Source: Apostichopus japonicus (Eukaryota > Echinodermata > Holothuroidea > Aspidochirotida > Stichopodidae). From it: a stretch of DNA of 64,000 bases. Each line of letters starts with the position of its first letter. Within the stretch, counting starts at the first letter, position 1. Shown in pieces: positions 1-11,170 of the stretch. Where the stretch lies: positions 19,246,577 through 19,310,576 of the forward strand of contig NC_092582.1 of assembly GCF_037975245.1 (NCBI RefSeq). The letters are read 5' to 3'. Made by a program: the position numbers and the translations under genes. The notes below the pieces were generated by a model. That model had not been told where the DNA came from. It saw nothing but the letters and a program-made list of their open reading frames with translations, and ran no database searches.

Positions 1-568
1 AATGTATCTTTGCTGACCTGGGTAAATAACAAATCTCTGCACTGGCCTAAGGAAAACTTTGGCTTGTTTAATTCTAAAACCGTTTGTGGTAAAGTCCAAA
101 GATCCATTCAATTCCTTCAGAGTTGGACTACCTAATATTAAGTCAATACCTGTCAGGTTTGCAGCAATTAAAGCAGAAAGCTGAAATTCATGACCTTGAA
201 TTTTGACCTGAAATGTTATCGTGCTATACGCATGAATAAACTGACCATTACCCAACTTTAGGTTTACTACATCAACTGAGACTGGTTGTATAGAGGATAA
301 ATACTTTGAATTTTGCACTGTAGAAGAAGAAATGATAGGGCATGTCGCTCCACTATCAAACAACAATGAAATTCCTTTACCATCATGTAAAGTACCTCTT
401 ACAAAATTACGGGTGTCCAGTTGAATATCCACATTACGGTCGTTCCCTGTATATCTAGAACTAGGAATATTACTATTCTTCCAAATATTATTTGCTTTAC
501 GTTTCGATCTTCCTTTACTTGGTACATTGTCTGGAGTCACTGTATGATGAGTGCAATCATAAGTGCTC
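1..568 (-). CDS. LTR-retrotransposon pol, protease part (partial, runs off the left edge)
   Basis: Translating the minus strand in the frame one base back from gag gives an open reading frame from about 568 to the window edge. It contains the aspartic protease motif LLFDSGAT at about 340-366, and further on LTGIDLILG, the usual second hydrophobic motif of retropepsins. The protease would cut the polyprotein in virus-like particles. The frame relation to gag is -1, with the shift possible at AAT TTT C just before the gag stop, so a -1 ribosomal frameshift is the likely expression route. Reverse transcriptase and integrase would lie outside the window. The clade (Ty3/Gypsy-like is most likely) cannot be fixed from this part. 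Confidence 0.75.
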
Positions 569-569
569 C

Positions 570-1520
570 CTAATGAAAATTCTGTGTTGGTACTCTCTTT
601 ACATTAGCCTCCATTTCATGGCTTAGGCGAATTTGGCAATATTGTGCAAAATGACCTCGATTTTGGCAGTAGTAACATGTAATTGAAGGATTAAAATATG
701 GTAACCTTCTCCTGTTATTATTCTGACCTGTCCTAGGACCACGAGAATCACGAGAACTATATCTTTGCCTCATATCTTTAGGATTGTCTTGCGATTCTGA
801 CCTACGTGACTGATCAAACTTGGTCTCTGATTCCTGAATTTTGGTACACAACTCGTGTATCTCAGAAGATGCAGAAATAGTAGGAGTCTGAACAGAAGAT
901 TCTTTGTCGTGCATTGCCATAAATGGTTCGGAAGAAGCTGTGGGTTGACTTTGGATTTGTAAGTCAAAATAGCATTGTACTTTCATGACCAAATCTGCAA
1001 TTGTTGCTTGTGGTGATGCAGACATTAACACTGCTGAGCGGCATTGCAAAGGCAGGGTCGAGATGAATTTATCTCTAATTTGGTCCTCGCCATAATTTAA
1101 TTGTGCTGCAGCTTTGGAAATTTTGGCCAAATGAGCTTGAGCTGTATCACCTGGCGTATAGCTTAATGCATGAAATGCCTGTGATTTAGCGTAGGAAGAA
1201 GTCCCTGGACTGAAACGAGCAAGGAATTGCTTGCGCAGATCAGCAATTGTTGAAAAACTTTTGTTTTCAATCCAGAGTCTGGCTTGGCCTTTAAGTGTTC
1301 GCTTAAATATGCGACATATTTCAATAAATTCTGCCTCTACAGGGGGGGTTTGGGACGGCAATTTATGCAACTCTAAATAATCTTCAAATCCCAAATAATG
1401 AGCTTCGGCTAAATCTGCATCAATTACATCGCCCTGAAATTGTGATGGCAAAAAATCAGTGGGCCTATGTTTCTGCATAACATTAACAGAGGTCGAAGTT
1501 TCCTGTTCACTGACGGACAT
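570..1520 (-). CDS. LTR-retrotransposon gag with one CCHC zinc knuckle
   Basis: A 316-residue open frame starts at an ATG at 1520. Residues about 40-200 have the look of a retrotransposon capsid (FKRTLKGQARLWIEN, then FSTIADLRKQFLARFSP), the common gag core in which an RLW motif precedes a helical region. Near the C-terminus is a CCHC knuckle, CYYCQNRGHFAQYC, followed by a basic segment, which would bind RNA. The stop falls just after the point where the protease frame takes over (-1). The frame is unbroken, so this copy may be young. Full length compared with related gag proteins is plausible. It would form the cytoplasmic particle of the element. Confidence 0.8.
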   Translation of the reverse strand: MSVSEQETSTSVNVMQKHRPTDFLPSQFQGDVIDADLAEAHYLGFEDYLELHKLPSQTPPVEAEFIEICRIFKRTLKGQARLWIENKSFSTIADLRKQFLARFSPGTSSYAKSQAFHALSYTPGDTAQAHLAKISKAAAQLNYGEDQIRDKFISTLPLQCRSAVLMSASPQATIADLVMKVQCYFDLQIQSQPTASSEPFMAMHDKESSVQTPTISASSEIHELCTKIQESETKFDQSRRSESQDNPKDMRQRYSSRDSRGPRTGQNNNRRRLPYFNPSITCYYCQNRGHFAQYCQIRLSHEMEANVKRVPTQNFH

Positions 1521-1522
1521 TA

Positions 1523-2460
1523 TGCCGAATACAATTAGGCTAGTTATGAGTATACAACATGAGCCTATACTAATTTCAACACACTATCGACCGCAATTAA
1601 ATACAAATAACAAATATTCAATACATGGACACGATTAAAATAACTTATCGGTACACTCTGATCTCAAATAGGGGTTGGGATACAAATTGGCATGATTTCA
1701 CTCACCCTTAAGTTTAACTAAGAACTGGTAGTGGAACTGCAAACGATGATTGAAGTCCCTCGGCTAGTAGTAGTAGTACAGTAGCAGGTAGGTAGTAGCA
1801 GTAGCAGGTGGGCCTACATCTCGTATACTGCAGATTCGTTCGCCGTTAACATCGGGTCGAGCCTAGGCTTAGATCGCGAAAATGTTCAGTTCTGATGTTT
1901 AGAGCTGTAGTATTCTACGTACTAGTTGCGCGAATGTTCAAACGCGAACTGCATGCTGGGTTGATTAACGTTAGTGTACAGATCAGTGGTTCCGGTGTAC
2001 AGACTTAGGCCAGTATAGGCTGACTTCCCTCGTAGAGTGTGTATGTTAGGCTAGGTCGTGAACATACGTTGTGTTCCTCGTTAGGTCTTCGGGCCAAAAA
2101 AAAAATCCTTCTGTTCGTTATTGATCGTAACGAACGAAGTTGTGAAAAGTTCCGTTTCCGTTGTGTTCCTGAAGAAAGCAACCGATCTCCACCATGTAAT
2201 ATTGTGTCGAGCCCGCTCCTCCGATAGTAAAACTATATCGGGACTCGCGATAGAAAGGTACTGGGATATCTTGATGCCGTATTTACGCTTCTTCAGGAGA
2301 TGTCTCGAACGGGCGAAAACAATGAGTTCACAGAAAAACTTGACAATTTGACAAGATCGGATTTGATTAATGATTCGGTATAATTTCTTCTCTGTCGATT
2401 CTCTTACAAATAAAACTAAATTACAATGATTTGACTTGACTTGACTCCGTCAATTAAACA
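1523..2460 (-). other. Probable 5' leader and LTR of the gag-pol element
   Basis: This stretch lies upstream of gag on the minus strand and has no recognisable coding content. At 1671-1690 the plus strand reads GGGGTTGGGATACAAATTGG. Its complement resembles a primer-binding site for a tRNA 3' end with one mismatch. The 5' LTR should then occupy roughly 1690-2450. The second LTR is outside the window, so the boundaries cannot be confirmed. Confidence 0.3.
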
Positions 2461-3984
2461 ATTAGAAAGAGTGATGAAATGGTGACGAAGCAACGAACTG
2501 ATCACGGAGCGCTGACGGAGTCATAAATTTGCTGATCAAGTGATAAACTTTGCTGACGGAGTGATAAATTTTCTGATCAAGTGATAAACTTTCGCCCTCC
2601 TTTTACTTTTATACCTTACTTCCATAAAATCTCACTGCGCACAATCAGTAGGCAGCCAATGAACTGACCATCCTGTATTAACTTAATGATATAAAAATAA
2701 GTGCGCTGGCACTGATCTGCCCTGATTGGTTGGGAGTTTGGAAGTCCATCCCCTTTTCTATGGAAACTTCCATACCACGTGAGAGAACCTTCTCGAATGT
2801 TCCACAGACATAATGGAATCTATTTTGGGAAAAGGCCCTGTACCAAGATTCAATAAGATAGTTAAAAACTTCTCGTGGGAAAACTGAATCCATGACCTAG
2901 ATAAATACATAAGAGGCCCTGTAAGGTATCTCGATGGAGCTTTTCGGTAACATCAAAGAGATGGTATCACTATTTCATAACACTAATACTTAGTAGCCCT
3001 AATAGGCATCAATTCTGGGGACGTCCCATATGCCTCTCCCTATATCTAGAGACGCCTTTGGATGGCTCACACCTGATCACATTATTGAAACCAGTTAAAC
3101 CGAGATCTGCACACTGGCTGTACGGGCCGAAATGTTTGGAAATTTACTTACTAGCTTTGGAATCCCATTACTTAAACTTTTCTTTTTGTGTCTATTTATC
3201 TGTAAATATTAAAGAATACCATCACGACTGTCTAATTTCAAATGCGAATTGATGTTGCTTGAGGGTAAGAAAGCATGTTTTAGGGCATGGAAACTGCTAT
3301 TTCCGAGCTGTCAATGGTCAGCTAATCAGAATTGGAGTAGGGCCATATAGCCCTTTTGGTCTATTGGCTATACTTGGTCTTTTGGCTATATTATCCATAG
3401 GAAATATTTCAATGTTTGTTATACACAAAGAGTTGGCAAAGCAGAACAGGATAAACACCACCTTTCGTGAAAATTCTAATTAAGAAATTTACTGGATATA
3501 TGTACTGCAACTATTTTTTGGTTTTTGAATTAATGATTTGAATGTTTATGTACCCCTACCATACTAATTTGTCTATATGTGACAGCAATGGGATTTAGCA
3601 ATTTTCTACTTGACTTCAAAAACCATTAAAGTCATATAACACTGACAGCTCTTTGGCTTGAGGTTTCATCACAGAAGTGAGTGGAAGCAATTTCTTATCT
3701 GATGTATTCCAACAATTTTAAGCAGATGCGTCTCAGGGAAGACTTTTTTCAAAATCCTAGTTAAAAACTGGTTCGTGAACCGTGATTGGTTTATGTTCGA
3801 TATCAGATTATGATATTTGGAATATTTTATTTACCTTACGGTCTACTTTTCACCTCAATTAACTTTGAGTTGCAGCAGTGATAATGGTTATTAGACCAGT
3901 TGTAAAAGCTGGCGCCTAACTTCTTGGTTCGATGATATCATAACCTTTGCTTTCAAGATGGCATATGTATGTGTGCTCGCGCGT

Positions 3985-4560
3985 TTGTGACGCCAAGCTT
4001 GTAAACACAATATCTGAAGAAGGGAAGGCCAGACCAACTGGTGTATAGAAGAACCACATTGAGAACAAGAAGACTACTGTTTTGATCATTTGGAGTCACC
4101 AGATGTCAAATTGTGAAAACTTGTAAACACGAAATCTCAAGAAGGTAAGCTTGGACATACCATATATTTAATACATACTGTATATGAACTACATTGAGTA
4201 CAAGAAACCTATATGTTTGTAGGATGTCAAAGGTCATTTGGGGTCATCAGAGGTTAAATTGTGTAAACATGATATCTCAATATTTGGAAGCTTGGACAGA
4301 TCTCATACTTGGTTGAAGGTGTATAAAATTGAGTAAAGAAGCCTATTGATTTGGTGGAGGTCAAATGTCATTTGGGGTAAACAGGTAAAATTGTGAGTTT
4401 TTTAAACATGATATTGCCAAGAGGAAACCTTGGACAGAATTCATATTTGGTTTGTAGATGTACCATATCAAATTTAAGGAGCCTGTTATTGCTTTTGGTC
4501 AAAGGTCATTTGAAGTCAACAAGTGCCAAAGGCCCTGAAGTAGGCAATGTTTTTGAAACT
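3985..4560 (+). repeat. Degenerate tandem/dispersed AGGTCA-type repeat, about 120-140 bp unit
   Basis: Four imperfect units begin with 'gtaaacacnatatctcaa' near 4001, 4123, 4263 and 4402. Each later has a 'ggtcaaaggtcatttg' type core. The same unit occurs singly or in short runs at 10860-11170, 22262-22460, 27525-27715, 46040-46110, 47875-48075, 53485-53760 and 59415-59600. It does not look coding. Confidence 0.75.
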
Positions 4561-4984
4561 TCCAAGTTTGCAGGACTGAGCTGCTACAATTTTCTTTACA
4601 CCTACTGCACACACTCCGCCAAGGTTTTCTTGCCAATCAAAAGCAGCTGGTAATGAGCTTTAACATCATCAGCTCCCAATTTTCTTGTTTAAAAAGAAGG
4701 GCACTGACTTATGTGTCGTTGAAAAATTATTAAATGTTGACCAATTGTACACAAATGCTGTTAGTGTTACATTGATGTATCAAGCTACCTGTAAATTAAG
4801 AGACCTTTTTGTACTGGACTTGCACTTCCAAGTGCATGGTGACCCAAGATGAACACATTTACAGACAAAACTCCTCTGTAAGAAATGTCAGGATATGCAT
4901 TGATTGCTTTGCCAAACAAAATTTCCATCATGGGATTAGCCTTTTTTCTATAGCAATTCAGTCACATCATTACATGCACAAATG

Positions 4985-5085
4985 ATCAAATTCTTCTTGG
5001 AAACTGAGTGGCTTAGTTTTATCTGTTGGTGGACTTGAACCACCTGCTGAATAAATTCTGCATCACCTGAACAGATTTTGCCAAA
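4985..5085 (-). other. Conserved peptide-coding segment, inverted partner of 7905-8000
   Basis: On the minus strand this reads ICSGDAEFIQQVVQVHQQ and continues to SVSKKN. The plus strand at 7905-8000 gives nearly the same peptide (ICSGDAEFIQQMVQFHQQ ... TVSKKK). Many of the nucleotide differences are silent or conservative, which fits an exon or an old coding relic. I do not recognise the family, and no complete gene is seen around either copy. Confidence 0.35.
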
Positions 5086-5497
5086 CAAATAACCAAGAAG
5101 AAATAAGTTACTTAGACGACAGTTTACTAGCACCTTGAATACTGAAATTTAACACTTCCAGACTTATAATCTTTTGGTCTCTAGACCTAGCGTAGTGCTG
5201 ATCTGAATGTATTTATTGTTAATGTTATTAGTTTTATTACTAGTTACGTTTATTAGTCTAGTAGGAAAAAAACGGATCAGAAGGGACACTCAAGTCCCCA
5301 TCAAGGACAAAACTGAAGAATCAAACACTAGAAAGTTACTACCCTTCCTACTACTGGAACCATCCATCCAATTAATGTCAGGAAATTAAAGTCATCCATT
5401 ATATAACAACAACACCAAGTTTAGCAGCCTCTCTACCTTTAGTAATGGTTGGTGAATTACTCTGTTAAACAGCTGTTTATACTAAGTTGGGGGGACA

Positions 5498-6084
5498 AAC
5501 TAAAACGAATGACAGCGAATGACAATTGACTTTGTACAGGGTTAATTATCATTTGCGAATGACAGCGAATGAAGGCAAATGACAACGAATGACAACGAAG
5601 GACAGTATTGAGAAGAGATGGAATGATTAACGGAGTGGAATAAATGCGGTTATTGGTTTTCTGCGTAAAAATGATTTGAGGAAAATCACATATAACGTGG
5701 TTGCAGGGTTTTGGTGTAATTTACGGATAGCAACCACAGGGAAATTTTTAGTGTGAGAATGCGCTTGAGTGCTGTGCTTTTTACCTCTGTAGATTTATAT
5801 AGAAAGATAACTGAAGCCGTTTCAAGATTATAGTATTGTTAGTTTCTAACAATTAATATCGGAAAAATGACGTTAAATTTACTTTTCAAAATCAGACTTT
5901 AAATCTTTTAATCTTGTCCGTACTTTATTAGATCTAGATACCCACGAAGTCTGAACTGTGATATCCGGTTGAAGCAAATGTCTGTGCTGTCATTACTGTC
6001 ATTCGTTTTAGTCAACGCATTTTTTTAGTGTGTACAACATATTGTCATTCGTTATGTGTAACGCAATTGTCATTCGTTTTAGTT
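5498..6084. mobile_element. Foldback-like element with 'ACTAAAACGAATGACA' arms
   Basis: The left end reads AACTAAAACGAATGACA (5498-5514) and the right end is its exact complement (6068-6084). Both arms contain repeats of an 'AATGACA' core (left 5498-5606, right about 5990-6084). The centre, about 380 bp, has no open frame. No clear target duplication is visible, so the precise ends are uncertain. Confidence 0.6.
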
Positions 6085-6841
6085 ACACCCTAAATTGGGG
6101 GTCGATGGGAGCAGGCATAACTTTTGATAAGGATTATGGTTCTAATTGAGGTGCTTATAGGCAATTTGAAAGCAATGAAAGTCAGTCATAGTTCTATTAT
6201 TATCAAGTATAGGCTAAATGTTATGCCGTTAGGACTACCTTAGTAAGTTAGGGCTTAGGCTACGTATTGAGGCCTAAGCTGAGTCAGCTACAAAGCCTGG
6301 CTCATATACATTTCTCAAACGTAAAAAGTTCAAGTCAAGAGAATACATTTAAGTATAATCTTTACGTACGGGCTTCAAGCCCATGCTCCCCAGTTTCCGT
6401 CATCTTTAGGTTAATTTTCAGCCTGAGAAGCCGTCATCAAGAACTCATACATGGTACCAGTAATTTCACTTTCCATTTCGCGCCAATGCCATAGGAAGAA
6501 TAGTTGGAGCTCTTGGAAACGGAAGTGACGTTAGAGGTCAACTTGCCTGTTGACGAAACACCTTGGAACTAACCTCAGCCGCTGAGGACTAGCAGGTAAA
6601 AGTGGTCGGATTTTCACAAAATAACGTTATTGCGTTACTTGACAAATTGACAATTCGTCCATATGAGTCAGTTACACACTGAGACGTGAGACTGGAGTAA
6701 GCTAGGCCCTAATAATTAAATAGGCAAAGGCCTAACGTTTACAGCTCGTATGGCACCTGTACCTATTTATCTGAAAACCAAACTCATGATGAGGGATGTG
6801 TTGAAGATCCATGCGGATCTTCCAGGCAGGTAGGTCTAGGC

Positions 6842-7332
6842 CAGGGTTGTCCAACCTTTTGCAGAGGAGGGCCACATGGAATGATTATGATGAAGGAGGG
6901 GGCCGCATGAACCCTAGCCTACGCTCGATTTTTTGCCCGAAGCCCAAGGCAACAAAATGTGAGCACTGCGAGCAGAGCGCACTGATTATACAGTTGTTAT
7001 TCTGCCGATTCGAAGTAAGCTTTCACATTCATATGGTACAGATTCTAAAGTCAGGCCCTAATGGTACTGATTTATTTTCCGTCCTGATAAAACGGATGAA
7101 TAAAGTTCAGCCGCTCGCCCCTCCCCCCTCCTCCACTGAGAGAGTGTCACAAAAACTGACCTGTATGCAGTTTTTTGGACGCAGAAGGTTCGGATGATGA
7201 TTATATAGCTTCAAATTGTTATCAATATATCTGCTCACTAAAATTTCGCACCGTAGATAATCTCTGGCGGGCCGGACGCAGCCTTGAGGCCAGTCGGACT
7301 GTGGCCCGCGGGCCGTAGGTTGGACAACCCTG
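6842..7332. mobile_element. Non-autonomous hAT-type element (491 bp)
   Basis: Terminal inverted repeats CAGGGTTGTCCAACCT / AGGTTGGACAACCCTG are flanked by an exact 8-bp target duplication, gtctaggc (6834-6841 and 7333-7340). An 8-bp duplication and a CAGGG end are typical of hAT transposons. It encodes no transposase. The 128-codon open frame across it is fortuitous. Confidence 0.9.
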
Positions 7333-7340
7333 GTCTAGGC

Positions 7341-10323
7341 TATATAATGTTTCTTCTCCAGTCCTACATTTGTTCAAACAAGAAGATATTATTCCTACTT
7401 CCCCATGATATTTCAGAAATATGATAGATTTGAAGACAAACAAAGGTCTGATTGAGATATTGAAATGCAATGGTCTCCAATTGTGTAAACTCATTGAACT
7501 TCAATAGGCCTGTACATGTTATGATATTCGTTGTAAATTGATTGTGCCATTAATAACATTGTCTGCAAAAAAAAACATTTTTACAGGTTGCACAAGATTA
7601 TTCTTCCCCTGATGAAGTCTTCTCAAAATAGGTGGGCTGTGTGGAATGCAATGTATTTTCCATGTAGTGGAGACTTACTCCACATCCATGACTTACTCCA
7701 CATTCATCATATTCATACATTCATCTGCTGATGGTTCTCCAAAGTTTCATTCCCTACAGTATGTGTGGCAATTGTATTGAGGTATGATTTGTTCTTTGAC
7801 ATTCAACTCCAAAATTGGACTTCAGTTTTAAAGTTCCAGGTGCTAGAAACATAGACCAAATTGATTTTTTTCTTTTTGGAACTTGTTAGGCCATTATATA
7901 ATCTGTTCTGGTGATGCAGAATTCATTCAGCAGATGGTTCAATTCCATCAACAGATATCATACAGCCATACAGTTTCCAAAAAGAAGGTCAAGTATTCGG
8001 CACCATCATGAGACTTGTAACAAAAGGAATTACAGGATTTTTCAATGGCAAAGCTCTCGTTGAATTTCCTCACATTGTCTACATAGGAATTTTCTTTGTG
8101 ATACAGTAATCTAGCTTTCTAGTGTCAATCACTCTACATAGCAAATGCGAACAGTAGGGGTAATTTTAAAGTTATCATGACTTCATTATAGACCATCCAC
8201 TGGTGTTCCAATGAAAGGCTCAAAATGAGTTGTTAGCTTGGCAGCTAACTTCAGATTAAACAATAACAAAATTGTTTAAAGAAAATGTGTTTGGATGTTG
8301 CCATCTCAGACTTTGGAACTACTGGAACAGATAACTATTATAGAGAAGAACAGCTTTCAGCAAACTGGTTATCCACCATAAGCCATGTGTATGGAAATGT
8401 CTGTAGTTAGTGGACCTGAAGTTTCCCACCAGGATGCTCTGTAGGCTAGTGTAGGCCCATATGTTTAAACAAAAGAAATTTTTATTACACACATAGGCAT
8501 ACATTTCTCATCAGCGAAACAAATTGTTGAACTATGCAAATATTACAGCATGTTGGCATGGCTGAGCTAACATTGGATGATTTTGAGCACCTCTTGTAAA
8601 GCCAATGTGTTCATAAGCACTATTAGATGACTGGAAAAAAACAATATTTTCACTTGTATGTAATCCATTTGTGCTTAACTTTGCACCTAACCACCCCAGA
8701 TAAAGTTATCATGAACAATGTTCATCTTGTATAGTGTTCTCCATAAATTCTCCCTTCGTATTTGTTATTCTGTGTTCCCCAGTTTTCCATTAAGGACATG
8801 CATTAGTCACTGAATCACATATAGTATCTGTTTAGTTTTTGTCCATTTTAGGGCACTGTACCACCCCAGAAGTGTTTAATACTGAAACTGGTAAATGGGA
8901 AGTGGTGGACACAGCATACATAAGCCTATGGAGAATTGGGGACAGCATAATGAACACATAAATTGGTGTCACTGTTCCTATGGCTAATAGGCTATGTAAA
9001 GGTCTCTTGTAATTTCTTTATATTCTTGCAAGGAAAAAGTTAATGAGTAAAATGTTTTGTGCAATATAGAGGCCCAGTTAAAAGAAAGTAGATATGCATT
9101 GAGAGTGTTTCAAGTAAATCACTAATTCCAGGTCGGGTTCCTCTTAAAGGTGTACTTTATTGGCTAACTATGCTAGATATTAAAATATGGTCACCTTTGG
9201 TCAATATTCTTAAACTTTTTTTTATTACAAACTTTGAGGAAAATTCCTAACTGGGACATTTAGTCATCTTGTGTGTTCCTTAAAAATTTCTGAGAACAGT
9301 TTGTATAGTAAAGACCTCCAGGAAAGTACTTTTTGAAAACTTCTAGCAGTTATAGCTTGCTAGAATTTGGGGCTTATACTGACTTCCTTTAAAGCCAAAA
9401 GTTCGACCAATCTCTGTTCCAAAATACCCCCAAAAGTATGAACAAGTATTGTTATTCTATAGTGGCTGACACTGGGAACCACCACCTGTCAGTCAGAACT
9501 TTGTAGTACTTTAGGGTGGAGGTTGATGGGGTGGGGGTATCTGACTAAAACTGAGAGGTGTTGCCAATTAGAAGCATAAACACAGTATGTCTTCTGGGAA
9601 ACAATATTCTTGATAGGGTTACAAGCAAATCACTTATAACAAAGAAGAAATGGAAAAATAGAGGCTTAACTTTAAACATGAAGGTAACCTATGGGTTTTC
9701 TCTCCTGACCAATGCAGTAAGTACAAGGCACCTTTCAGTATGTGAAATGATTGTGTTTATCCCATGGTTTTAATTTGTTCTATACTTCTAGAAATAATTA
9801 AAAATTCATTGAATTCAATGCATCATACTCATGGTTTCGTCAACTTTCGTGGGCAATGACTTTGTGTAATACCCTGTAATACCCAGGACACCTTGAAGCA
9901 GGAGCCACGACAAAGCAAAAACATGAGAAATGATCTGCAGAAAGTTATGAACAGTTGTTGATTTTTTTTTTAACTTCCTGATATCTACAAAATATATTGT
10001 ATTGCTTCCTAACTATTCGTTTATTTTACTACATTTTATTCATGAAGGCACCAATTCAATGCAAAGTGTGTTTCTTGAAATGCCGCGAAGATGGAAACAG
10101 TTGCTGACAACATCTGAAGTACGGTGGTTTGGAGCATTCAGTGTTTATGTGGTCCAAGCATGTTACAGCATTTGTTGAGTGAAATAGTGAACCATAATAA
10201 CTTGCACACATCCACTAAGAAAAGCGGAGGGGTGAGGTGGGGAGGGTGGGCGAGTCGAGAGTTTCAGGTACATCAATCCATGGGCAACTTAATGTATAAA
10301 TGCCCTAAATATTATTATTCATC
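7341..10323. other. Non-coding stretch, no gene recognised
   Basis: Apart from the peptide-coding segment at 7905-8000, I see no domain, splice-supported exon or mobile element here. Short open frames show no family resemblance. Confidence 0.5.
7905..8000 (+). other. Conserved peptide-coding segment, inverted partner of 4985-5085
   Basis: The plus strand encodes ICSGDAEFIQQMVQFHQQ followed by TVSKKK, matching the minus strand at 4985-5085. The two copies face each other about 2.9 kb apart. Family unknown. Confidence 0.35.
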
Positions 10324-10324
10324 A

Positions 10325-10490
10325 TCATTCTTATTGTTATTATTATTATTATTATTGTTGTTGTTGTTACTATAATTACTATTATTATTATTGTCATTAT
10401 CATCATTCTTATTATTATTGTTGTTGTTACTATTATTATCGTCATCATCATCGTTATAATGATTATTATTATTATTATTATTATTATTGG
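10325..10490. repeat. Degenerate (ATT)n / (GTT)n microsatellite
   Basis: The region is dominated by att, gtt and atc triplets. The leucine-, isoleucine- and valine-rich open frames here are products of the repeat, not proteins. Confidence 0.9.
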
Positions 10491-10859
10491 AAAATCGTTG
10501 TTGTCATCATTATTACTATTATTAAGTCTTCGGAGGGGGTGGAGTGGTATAGGCAGCTGGGATTGTAATGATTTTTACAGTACATTTCAATTAAGTTTAT
10601 TTCAAGCTCTTTATCACATCTTTTCTCTTAACCTATATATTCATATTTTGTGTACCTCGTGTATTTTTACATTTACACTATATTTTTGGTTTGAAATAAA
10701 AAGAATAAAATAGAAAAGTCTGAGTCATTGTATTACAGTTGCTGTAGTTCTCTGGGCATTATATCCAGAAACAGGCCTCTTTTTGATTCCTTGCCAAAGG
10801 CTGAAGAAATCAATGCGATGGTGATTGTGTGGGTTTGCGGGTGTGTGTGTGCATGTTTG

Positions 10860-11170
10860 TATGTAACACTTTCTTGTAAACACGATATCTCAATAATTGA
10901 AGCTTGTATTTAACTCATACTCTACATGTGGGTAACCCATATTAGGACTACTATTGTTTTTGGTGGAGGTCAAAGGTCATTTGAGGTCACCAGAGGTCAA
11001 ACTAAAAACCACTTAAACTGCTTGTAAACACAATATCTTATAGGTGGGGTAACTTGGAAGGATTTCATACTTTGTATGTAGATGGCCCATATTGTGTTGA
11101 AGATCCCTATTATATTGGACACGGGTCAACAGTCATTTGAGGTCAGCAGAGGTGAAAGTCTGGAAAACTT
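10860..11170 (+). repeat. AGGTCA-type repeat with a perfect DR1 motif
   Basis: Two units of the dispersed family seen at 3985. The core at 10967-10979 reads AGGTCAAAGGTCA, two perfect half-sites one base apart, with further AGGTCA sites at about 10983 and 10993. Confidence 0.75.

Larger units (their letters stand above)
2461..5490. other. Non-coding stretch, no gene recognised
   Basis: Only short chance open frames are present. Around 2495-2600 there is a weak tandem repeat built on 'ctgatcaagtgataaactt' alternating with 'ctgacggagt'. The 3985-4560 and 4985-5085 segments are described separately. Confidence 0.6.

Noticed and set aside
6811-7197. A 128-codon frame as a gene
   Set aside because: It lies inside the hAT-type element defined by inverted repeats and an 8-bp duplication.
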